From: Roseovarius sp. UBA6167
GTDB taxonomy: Bacteria; Pseudomonadota; Alphaproteobacteria; Rhodobacterales; Rhodobacteraceae
Assembly (NCBI GenBank): GCA_002428225.1
Contig: DIUD01000049.1
Coordinates: forward strand, 26,700 to 34,058
Reading direction: 5' to 3'
Length of the DNA stretch: 7,359 nt
Shown one piece after another: positions 1-5,090 of the stretch. Under the pieces are notes generated by a model that saw nothing but the letters and a program-made list of their open reading frames with translations, was not told the DNA's origin and ran no database searches. How positions within the stretch are numbered: position 1 is the stretch's first letter; every line of letters starts with the position of its first letter. Made by a program: the position numbers and the translations under genes.

Positions 1-670
<670 letters not shown>

Positions 671-829
671 GGGAGTGAGAGTGACGGGATGACTCATGCA
701 GCTATCGCAAGGTCACGCCCTATTCTTCCTACAGCTGCATCTTCGTCACCCCTGAAAATCGGCATTGACAGCGAACGGTTTTGAGCGCGCTGAAACTTCT
801 TCTTGCGAGCATGCGCATCTCAGAGGAGA
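671..829. other. Unassigned sequence between tldD and the IS66 remnant
   Basis: About 160 bases with no recognisable gene. Frames are broken by stops, no strong hairpin terminator follows tldD, and no tRNA-like structure was seen. A short stretch at 750-770 resembles an insertion-sequence terminus and is listed separately. The segment is probably a mixture of tldD downstream DNA and insertion-sequence debris, but the boundary between them cannot be placed by eye. Confidence 0.5.
750..770 (-). repeat. Possible IS21-family terminal sequence
   Basis: Read on the minus strand from 770, the sequence starts TGTCAATGCCGATTTTCAGG. It begins with TGT and contains a CCGATTTTCAG word of the kind remembered from termini of IS21-family elements. 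If real, the body of that element would have lain to the left, towards tldD, and almost all of it is gone. No second internal copy, as IS21 termini often have, was found, and no istA/istB coding fragment was recognised, so the call rests on one short motif. Confidence 0.25.
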
Positions 830-1102
830 GGTGGTCCTGCTTTTTCGACCAGAATGCAGCCGAGCGCCCTCAGAGGAATAGCATTGGGCAGAAAGTCGTG
901 GCTCTTTGCCAGGTCTGAGCGCGGCGGCGAACGGGCAGCCTTCGTGTATACCCTGATCGTCAGCTGCAAGATGAACGACATCGACCCGCAGGCTTGGATG
1001 GCAGATGTCCTTGCGCGCCTGCCGGACATCACCGTGTCACGCTTGCCCGAGTTGCTTCCATGGAACTGGAAGGCCGAGCAGGAAGCCGTCAAGGCCGCGT
1101 GA
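830..1102 (+). pseudogene. IS66-family transposase (TnpC), C-terminal remnant with frameshift
   Basis: The plus strand encodes ALRGIALGRKSWLFARSERG, then AAFVYTLIVSCKMNDIDPQ and LLPWNWKAEQEAVKAA with a TGA stop at 1100-1102. This is the typical C-terminal end of IS66-family DDE transposases, including the DPQAW and LLPWNWK signatures. Just upstream, another frame reads DQNAAER (847-867), the expected start of the NNAAERALR motif. The two halves join if two bases are restored at about 865-868 (GAGCGCCCTC instead of GAGCGCGCCCTC), so a 2-bp deletion has broken the gene. Upstream of about 830 the match fades; the rest of the roughly 500-residue transposase and the accessory tnpA/tnpB genes are absent. 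A nominal 99-residue reading frame starting TTG at 803 is an artefact of this decay. Confidence 0.88.
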
Positions 1103-1105
1103 CCG

Positions 1106-1126
1106 CGTCCGTCACCGGATGCTTAC
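1106..1126 (+). repeat. Right terminal inverted repeat of the IS66-family remnant
   Basis: Shortly after the transposase stop the plus strand reads CGTCCGTCACCGGATGCTTAC. Its reverse complement begins GTAAGC, the usual terminal bases of IS66-family inverted repeats. The IS3 reading frame stops exactly at base 1127, which supports 1126 as the element's last base. The left terminus is not in the window. IS66 elements usually duplicate 8 bp of target, so bases 1127-1134 should be one copy. Confidence 0.75.
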
Positions 1127-1180
1127 GATGATGAAGGCAACGTAGATAAAGCCAACGGCGGTCCGCACATAGGTGAAATC

Positions 1181-1232
1181 GTTCGGCGGGCGGGCCGTCC
1201 CCCGGACGCCCCGCGCGTCCCGCCTCACCCCG
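1181..1232. repeat. GC-rich palindromic segment interrupting IS3 orfB
   Basis: In a normal IS3 OrfB about three residues (Trp-Val-Ala/Ser) lie between the NVL and DFTYV motifs. Here 52 bases separate them, a net excess of about 43 bases that shifts the frame by one. The segment is almost pure G+C. On the plus strand GGGC(1192-1195)-C-GTCC(1197-1200) can pair with GGAC(1204-1207)-GCCC(1208-1211) around a CCC loop, and GGCGGG (1185-1190) can pair with CCCGCC (1219-1224). Its minus-strand core GTCCGGGGGAC resembles GTCCGAGGAC in the repeat at 1748-1784, so it may be a diverged relative, but this is weak. Exact insertion borders cannot be fixed without an intact IS3 copy. Confidence 0.6.
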
Positions 1233-1586
1233 CAGAACGTTCGGAGCCGGTGCCTTGAAGTCACGGTTCACCTTGTCTTCCGGGCATGGCAGGGCCGGAT
1301 CGCGATATGTTGTCTTCTTGCCCTTGCCTCGGATAACGCCCTGTATTCCCTTCTCTTTCATCAGGCGCACCACCGTGCAGCGCGCGACACCCTCACCCTG
1401 TGCGACGAGATCGCAGCAGACTTTCACGGCCCCATAGCGCTTGCCGCTGGCCTCCCAATGTTCCTTGATCCTGGGGCAGAGCTCAGCATCACGCTGTGCG
1501 CGTAAAGACGCCTTGGACAGGTATTGCGCGACCGCCTGCCGGTGATGACAGGTGGACGGCGCGATCGGCAAGACCTTGCAGATCGC

Positions 1587-1623
1587 GCCGCCAATGTCTC
1601 TCGGACCATTGGCGCTCGATTGC
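1587..1623. repeat. 37-bp palindromic repeat unit, copy A
   Basis: The unit lies in IS3 orfB just before ICKVLPIAPST. The core CTCGGAC is at 1600-1606. Arms CGCCAATG (1589-1596) and CATTGGCG (1607-1614) are a perfect 8-bp inverted repeat around a 10-base loop. The OrfB residues GAEAI (up to 1618) are followed by an extra 37 bases before TGCAAG resumes, shifting the frame by one. On the minus strand GCAATC before and GCGATC after form an imperfect 6-bp direct repeat. Confidence 0.72.
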
Positions 1624-1643
1624 CTCGGCGCCGTACTCCCCGC

Positions 1644-1680
1644 GTCCGGCATGGACCTCGGACCAATGGCGGCCTCATGC
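1644..1680. repeat. 37-bp palindromic repeat unit, copy B
   Basis: The unit lies in IS3 orfB between FIDEF and the GEYGAEAI segment. It shares the 17-base core CCTCGGACCAATGGCGG (1656-1672) exactly with copy C. Outer arms CGGCATG (1647-1653) and CATGCCG (1676-1682) are a perfect 7-bp inverted repeat around a 22-base loop. Removing 37 bases here yields a natural OrfB sequence (EF-R/G-GEYGAEAI). The exact borders can slide by a base because the flanks are repetitive, and no clear target duplication is seen. Confidence 0.68.
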
Positions 1681-1701
1681 CGAACTCATCAATGAACATG
1701 A

Positions 1702-1830
1702 TCATCTCTTGCGTTGGCGGTCGAGGTCCGCCGCTGCGAAAAAAGCGCTCGTCCATTGTCCTCGGACCAATGGCGGAAAATGGCCTCGCCCTTGCGCAGG
1801 ATTTCATTGGCCTGTTTGCGCCCCAGATCG
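1702..1830 (-). pseudogene. IS3-family OrfA, C-terminal fragment
   Basis: The minus strand reads RKQANEILRK, the leucine-rich end of IS3-family OrfA proteins. The continuation SAFFAAADLDRQRKR appears 37 bases later and ends at TGA 1704-1702. Removing the repeat unit at 1748-1784 joins them exactly into one typical OrfA C-terminus. The helix-turn-helix N-terminal part that would bind the IS ends is missing. The fragment is in frame with the upstream carbonic anhydrase, so the uncorrected frame reads from carbonic anhydrase into IS sequence and stops at 1689. Confidence 0.8.
1748..1784. repeat. 37-bp palindromic repeat unit, copy C, flanked by CTCG
   Basis: The unit lies inside the IS3 orfA end. 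Core CCTCGGACCAATGGCGG is at 1760-1776. Arms CCATTG (1753-1758) and CAATGG (1768-1773) pair around a 9-base loop. CTCG at 1748-1751 recurs at 1785-1788, a possible 4-bp target duplication, which makes the inserted DNA 33 bp plus the duplicated 4. Removing 37 bases restores an uninterrupted OrfA C-terminus (EILRKASAFFAAADLDR) ending at the expected ATGA overlap with orfB. Confidence 0.75.
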
Positions 1831-1839
1831 ACCGCGTAG

Positions 1840-2219
1840 CTTCGGGCAGGACGCCGGATCGGCTCCAGCCAGTGATCGGCCAAACCATACGGCAGATCCT
1901 CGGTCGCTGCCTTTGCCCCGCCGCAGCCATAGTGGCCGCAAACGACGATCTCGCGCACATGCAGCGCATCGACAGCGAATTCCAGCGCCGACAGCAGGTC
2001 CATGTCCGAGGAATGCACGATGTTGGCGACATTGCGATGGACGAAGACCTCGCCCGGATCGAGGCCCGCGACCACGTTGGCCGGAACCCGGCTGTCGGAA
2101 CAGCCGATCCAGAAGAATTCGGGCGCTTGAAGGGCGGCAAGGCGGGTGAAATAATCCGGCTCTTCGGCGTGACGTTGCTGCGACCACGCCAGATTGCGCG
2201 CCGGAAGATCATTCAGCAT
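1840..2219 (-). pseudogene. Beta-carbonic anhydrase, 3' end lost at IS3 junction
   Basis: Beta-class carbonic anhydrases interconvert CO2 and bicarbonate in the cytoplasm with a zinc ion. The frame from ATG 2219 shows the CSDSR motif (Cys40, Asp42, Arg44) and HYGCGG (His96, Cys99), so all zinc ligands and the Asp-Arg dyad are present. The family normally runs to about 200-220 residues. Here the similarity ends at about residue 126 (LADHWLEPIRRPAR), after which the frame reads IS3 OrfA sequence and stops at 1689. The lost C-terminal third normally completes the fold and dimer, so loss of function is likely. The start at 2219, not the upstream ATG at 2234, is favoured by GGAG seven bases before it and by an 11-base overlap with the end of the hemerythrin gene. 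It was probably the last gene of the nar operon. Confidence 0.88.
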
Positions 2220-2778
2220 CGGTCGTCTCCGCAAAATCGGACAGCCCGCGTCGTGACCGCATGTGTTTGGATAAGGTCCGCAGATCGGCCCGAGTCAGCC
2301 GGGCACGGGCAATCGGCAAAAGAATTGCGTTTTCGGCAACGAGGTGGCGGCGCACGTGTCCCGCGAACCTGGACAATACTGCGCGATCCTCGGCGCTCAG
2401 GCCGGCTCCGGTATCGAGGCAACTGGCCAGCATTGCACGCACCTGAGGCAGCAGACGCATCGCCTCATCCTGCTCGGCCCTGATCCGGTCGATCGCGCCC
2501 TCGATCGCATCCTCCTCTGTGCAGCGCCGCGCAAGAAGCGGGAACAGATCCTCTGCCTCGTCGCGCAAGTGGACGGTCAGTTCCTCGTTCAGAAAGCGCA
2601 GCACACTTGTTGCCGCCTGACGATCGAGGGTGTCCGCCATCGTCAACCCGTCGATGCCTGCGCAGACCTGCCGTTCGCGCAGGTGGTCTTCGCTGATGAA
2701 ATCCAGAGGATTTGCAAGCAGGCTCGGGCTTGTCGGTTTGTCACCGCTCCCACGCAGCACGGGCTCTGACGGGTGCAT
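2209..2778 (-). CDS. Hemerythrin HHE-domain protein of the nar operon
   Basis: This is a 189-residue soluble protein with no signal peptide or membrane segment. It fits the four-helix hemerythrin fold: helix 1 has EDH (His32), helix 2 has HLRDEAEDLFPLL (His70, Glu74), helix 3 has IRAEQDEAMRLL, and helix 4 has HVRRHLVAENAILLP (His141, His145, Glu149). Such domains bind a di-iron centre and serve in O2 or NO sensing, iron-sulfur repair or iron handling. In helix 3 the usual Glu-His pair reads Glu-Gln (Gln103), so one iron ligand may be missing or supplied by another residue. AAAGGA lies six bases before the ATG. It starts 20 bases after the isomerase stop and ends in an 11-base overlap with the carbonic anhydrase gene. 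A role protecting the nitrate reductase or responding to O2/NO during nitrate respiration is inferred from position only. Confidence 0.87.
   Translation of the reverse strand: MHPSEPVLRGSGDKPTSPSLLANPLDFISEDHLRERQVCAGIDGLTMADTLDRQAATSVLRFLNEELTVHLRDEAEDLFPLLARRCTEEDAIEGAIDRIRAEQDEAMRLLPQVRAMLASCLDTGAGLSAEDRAVLSRFAGHVRRHLVAENAILLPIARARLTRADLRTLSKHMRSRRGLSDFAETTDAE
2227..2230 (-). promoter_or_regulatory. Shine-Dalgarno GGAG deciding the carbonic anhydrase start
   Basis: On the minus strand GGAG lies seven bases before ATG 2219, inside the 3' end of the hemerythrin gene. This supports 2219 over the in-frame ATG at 2234, and suggests translational coupling. Confidence 0.6.
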
Positions 2779-2798
2779 GACGCGTCCTTTCGCGGGGT

Positions 2799-3593
2799 TC
2801 AGATCGGCGCTAGGCTTGCGCCGGTGATCTTTGCGCCTCGAGCCAAATGCTCCACGAAGTCCCGCGACGCCCTGGCCCAGGCAGCCTTTTCGAGCGCCTG
2901 CGCGATCTTGGGGCGGACGGTCTCATAGGGTAGAACCTGCCCAGGCGCCGTGGCGTTCAGGCGGATGATGTGCCAGCCGTGCCGCGTCAGAACGGGCGCG
3001 GGGCTGATGCCGCCCTCGGTCAGGGCGCGCAGCGCCGCCTCGAACTCGGGCACGGTGTTGCCCGGGCCAAGCTGGCCCAGATGGCCACCCGATGTCTTGG
3101 AGCCACAATCGCTTTCACGGGCGGCGGCGGCAAAGCCCTTGGCGTCACCGTCGAGTTTCATCAGCAGCGCCTGTGCCCGTCTCCCGGCCGCGGCACGCTC
3201 CTCGTCATCGCGCGGATCGCAGGCGCAGAGGATGTGCGACACGTCCCATAGCGGGGCCGAGCGATACCGTTCGGGGCCATTTGCCCATTCGGCCCGCACC
3301 GCTTCTTCGGTGATGGGCGCGATTGCGAGCGCCTCATCCAGAAGGGCGCGGATCAGCGCCTCGTCCTCGGTCTCGAAGCGGTTCGGCGCCAGCTCCAGCG
3401 GATCGGGCGTCAGGTCGCGCGCCCGCGCCTCTTGCAACAACATCGCCCGGATCGTCAGCGCCTGCGCCGCCTTGCGCCAGGCGATGCCGGGCTTGTCGCG
3501 CGGGCCCGTGTGGTTTTGGGCCTCGGCGGCGATTGCCGCCGAGGGGATGGTCTCGTTGTTCACGACGACATCAGGGAAGAGCGCCACGTTCAT
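2799..3593 (-). CDS. Parvulin-type peptidyl-prolyl isomerase following narI (PpiC/NifM-like)
   Basis: The protein is 264 residues from ATG 3593. A helical N-terminal part (about residues 1-110) precedes a PpiC-type rotamase domain (about 115-217), with the signature DVSHILCACDP near its start, the segment GGHLGQLGPGNTVPEFEAAL, and RHGWHIIRLN at its end. His120, His205 and His208 sit where parvulins have active-site histidines. No signal peptide is seen, so it should act in the cytoplasm, where NarG and NarH fold. In Pseudomonas aeruginosa a PpiC-type isomerase gene likewise directly follows narI, so the link to nitrate reductase assembly is established by gene order, though its client is unproven. 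Possible starts are GTG 3602, ATG 3599 (overlapping the narI TGA) and ATG 3593. GGAG eight bases before 3593 favours the last. Confidence 0.9.
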   Translation of the reverse strand: MNVALFPDVVVNNETIPSAAIAAEAQNHTGPRDKPGIAWRKAAQALTIRAMLLQEARARDLTPDPLELAPNRFETEDEALIRALLDEALAIAPITEEAVRAEWANGPERYRSAPLWDVSHILCACDPRDDEERAAAGRRAQALLMKLDGDAKGFAAAARESDCGSKTSGGHLGQLGPGNTVPEFEAALRALTEGGISPAPVLTRHGWHIIRLNATAPGQVLPYETVRPKIAQALEKAAWARASRDFVEHLARGAKITGASLAPI

Positions 3594-3598
3594 CGCCA

Positions 3599-4384
3599 TC
3601 ACTCCGCCGGTGTGGTGGCTGTCGGGCCGGACTTGGCCTGCCGTGCATCATAGGCGCGGCGGCGTTCCGCCAGCGGACGGGTCCGCCGCGAGCGCACGAT
3701 CTGGTAGCCCGGCCGCGTCAGCAGGTAGCGGAAGGGGGCGGCAAAGCCGGACCAGATATGCACCAGCCGCGTGAACGGGAACAGGATCGTGATGATCAGA
3801 CCCAGGAAGATGTGCAGCTTGTAGAGCCAATGCACGTCAACCACCGTGACCCAGGCGTTGATGTTCCAGGTCACGACGCTTTGCGACCAGGTCATGAAGC
3901 GCACCATTTCCGACCCGTCCATGTGCTGCAGGGTCTGGGTGATCGTCAGCAGGCCGATGGCAAGCTGCATCCAGATCAGGACCATGATGAGAATGTCCGG
4001 GAAGGTCGAGGTGACGCGGATGCGTGGATCGCCAAGGCGCCGGTGCAGGAGCATGGTCGCGCCGATCAGCGCAGCGATGCCCGCCGGGCCGCCGATCAGG
4101 ACCGCCATCCACTGCTTGAGGGCGTAAGGAATGCCCAAGGCATCCAGCACCCAGATCGGCGTGAAAAGGCCGATGAGGTGCCCGAAGAAAACCGTCAGGA
4201 TACCGACGTGAAACAGGATCGACCCCAAGATCAGCTGCTTGCGGCGCAAGAGTTGGCTGGAGGAACTTTTCCATGTGAAGGGATCGCGCTCGTAGCGCAC
4301 GATGGAGCCGACGAGGAACACTGTCAGCGCGACATAAGGCATGATCCCGAAGAGGACGAAGTTGATATCGAAGCCGCCGAACAT
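3599..4384 (-). CDS. narI: Respiratory nitrate reductase gamma subunit, cytochrome b NarI
   Basis: This 261-residue integral membrane protein takes electrons from quinol and passes them through two b haems to the NarH iron-sulfur chain. Five hydrophobic helices are visible (about residues 5-27, 53-77, 90-112, 128-150, 187-207). His59 and His69 in LFHVGILTVFFGHLIGL and His191 and His209 in LYKLHIFLG...TRLVHIWSG match the four haem-ligating histidines of E. coli NarI (56, 66, 187, 205) in spacing. The protein is about 35 residues longer than E. coli NarI; the extra part is largely a basic, hydrophilic C-terminal tail (from about 225), probably cytoplasmic. AGGAG lies eight bases before the ATG, and a single base separates it from the narJ stop. 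Confidence 0.97.
   Translation of the reverse strand: MFGGFDINFVLFGIMPYVALTVFLVGSIVRYERDPFTWKSSSSQLLRRKQLILGSILFHVGILTVFFGHLIGLFTPIWVLDALGIPYALKQWMAVLIGGPAGIAALIGATMLLHRRLGDPRIRVTSTFPDILIMVLIWMQLAIGLLTITQTLQHMDGSEMVRFMTWSQSVVTWNINAWVTVVDVHWLYKLHIFLGLIITILFPFTRLVHIWSGFAAPFRYLLTRPGYQIVRSRRTRPLAERRRAYDARQAKSGPTATTPAE
3602..3605 (-). promoter_or_regulatory. Shine-Dalgarno GGAG deciding the isomerase start
   Basis: GGAG on the minus strand, within the last codons of narI, stands eight bases before ATG 3593 but only two before ATG 3599. The in-frame GTG at 3602 begins at the last base of this site. Spacing therefore favours 3593. Confidence 0.55.
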
Positions 4385-4385
4385 T

Positions 4386-5090
4386 TCATGCGCTCCTGTT
4401 CAATGGTTTCCGGGTCGGTTTGTCCATCGCCGCGAGCATGTCGCGGACCTGCGGACAACCTGCGTTCGGATCGGGGCCGAAGGTGACCTCGGTTTCCTCC
4501 CAGACGGCGTCGAGCGCCGCGAGGTCGGTCGGGTCATCATCGGGCTGGGCCAGCATTCCGGCCAGCGCCTCGGCATCGGCCCGCGTTCCGGCAAGCCGCG
4601 ACAGGGCTTGGAAAACGCAGGCATAACCGCTCTCGCGCCGCGCCAGCCGTGTAGCGAGCGTGTCGAGGATATGCGCCGCGTCGGCGAGGATTTCCTGTGC
4701 CTCGGCAAAGGGGCGCGTCGAGAGGAATTCCAGCAACACCGGCAGGTGATCGGGCAGTTCCGGGGTGGCGGGCTCAAACCCGCCCGCGCGATAGGTCTCG
4801 ATCAGGCTGACCATCGCGCCGCCCCGGTCCCGGCTTTCGCCATGGACATGCTCGAAGAGATTGAGCGACAGCGTGCGCGAGCGGTCGAAGAGCATCACGT
4901 AGCCCTCTTGCAGGTCGTAGAGGTCGGCCTTTGAGAAGCCATCGGCCAATGTGCACAGCACAGCCCGCGTGTCAGGCGCGATGCGGAAATCGGCGGCGAT
5001 GACGCCCCCGATTTCCGGCATCGCCTCCTGCAACTCCTGCGAGGGATAACTCAGCATCAGCGACAGCGCCTTGAGTGTGCGGTCCATCAT
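4386..5090 (-). CDS. narJ: Nitrate reductase assembly chaperone NarJ
   Basis: The product is 234 residues, close to E. coli NarJ (236). Members of the TorD/NarJ/DmsD family bind apo-NarG in the cytoplasm, guide molybdenum cofactor insertion and prevent premature membrane attachment; NarJ is not part of the final enzyme. Signature segments are MLSYPSQELQEAMPEI (12-27), YVMLFDRSRTLSLNLFEHVH followed by GESRDRG (64-90), and LPDHLPVLLEFLS (112-124). The start at ATG 5090 overlaps the narH TGA (TGATG) and has AGGAG eight bases upstream. The frame stays open a further 27 codons upstream to an ATG at 5171 within narH, which has no family similarity and is rejected as the start. Confidence 0.95.
   Translation of the reverse strand: MMDRTLKALSLMLSYPSQELQEAMPEIGGVIAADFRIAPDTRAVLCTLADGFSKADLYDLQEGYVMLFDRSRTLSLNLFEHVHGESRDRGGAMVSLIETYRAGGFEPATPELPDHLPVLLEFLSTRPFAEAQEILADAAHILDTLATRLARRESGYACVFQALSRLAGTRADAEALAGMLAQPDDDPTDLAALDAVWEETEVTFGPDPNAGCPQVRDMLAAMDKPTRKPLNRSA

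Larger units (their letters stand above)
1127..1705 (-). pseudogene. IS3-family transposase OrfB, interrupted and truncated
   Basis: OrfB starts MIMFIDEF at 1705. After two interruptions it continues ICKVLPIAPST (from about 1585), then the HTH_21-type region ending VARCTVVRLMKEKGIQGVIR, then VNRDFKAPAPNVL at about 1236. After a GC-rich interruption it resumes NDFTYVRTAVGFIYVAFII, containing the first Asp of the DDE integrase core, and ends abruptly at 1127 where the IS66 terminus begins. The remaining catalytic Asp and Glu are lost, so no active enzyme is possible. Apart from the interruptions the coding sequence looks little decayed: there are no stops between 1585 and 1236. The best frame-continuous piece is read by an ORF starting at 1652, but that start is artificial. 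Confidence 0.87.
1127..1835 (-). mobile_element. IS3-family insertion-sequence remnant (parts of orfA and orfB)
   Basis: On the minus strand the end of an IS3 orfA (QANEILRK, then ASAFFAAADLDRQRKR once a 37-bp interruption is removed) is followed by orfB. The two overlap at an ATGA (orfA stop at 1704-1702, orfB start at 1705-1703), the usual IS3 arrangement. The element lacks the start of orfA on its right, where it adjoins the truncated carbonic anhydrase gene at about 1835. It also lacks the second half of orfB on its left, where the IS66 terminus lies. Four short palindromic segments interrupt the coding sequence. No terminal repeats of the IS3 element remain. The right boundary is uncertain by about 10-15 bases because both proteins read through it in one frame. 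Confidence 0.85.

Noticed and set aside
671..750. Rho-independent terminator after tldD
   Set aside because: No GC-rich stem followed by a T-run is visible. CAGCTATCG and CTACAGCTG can form only a weak pairing.
803..1102. Hypothetical 99-residue protein from a TTG start
   Set aside because: Its C-terminal two thirds is plainly the end of an IS66 transposase and the N-terminal part is out-of-frame sequence upstream of a 2-bp deletion.
1587..1784. The three repeats as a CRISPR array
   Set aside because: Copies are only partly identical, spacing is unequal (57 and 104 bases between starts), and the sequence between them is IS3 transposase code, not spacers.
1424..2212. 262-codon minus-strand frame as one protein
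   Set aside because: Only a short part (EMIMFIDEF) is IS3 OrfB; the remainder is out-of-frame carbonic anhydrase and OrfB sequence.
1689..2219. Carbonic anhydrase-IS3 fusion as a functional chimeric protein
   Set aside because: The added residues are the end of OrfA plus a repeat read in frame by chance, and the anhydrase loses its conserved C-terminal third.
1524..2483. 319-codon open frame on the plus strand across IS3, carbonic anhydrase and hemerythrin genes
   Set aside because: It crosses three unrelated genes in antisense and has no family similarity.
3323..4486. 387-codon open frame on the plus strand opposite narI and the isomerase
   Set aside because: Antisense shadow with low-complexity Arg/Pro/Asp-rich composition, overlapping two clearly recognised genes.
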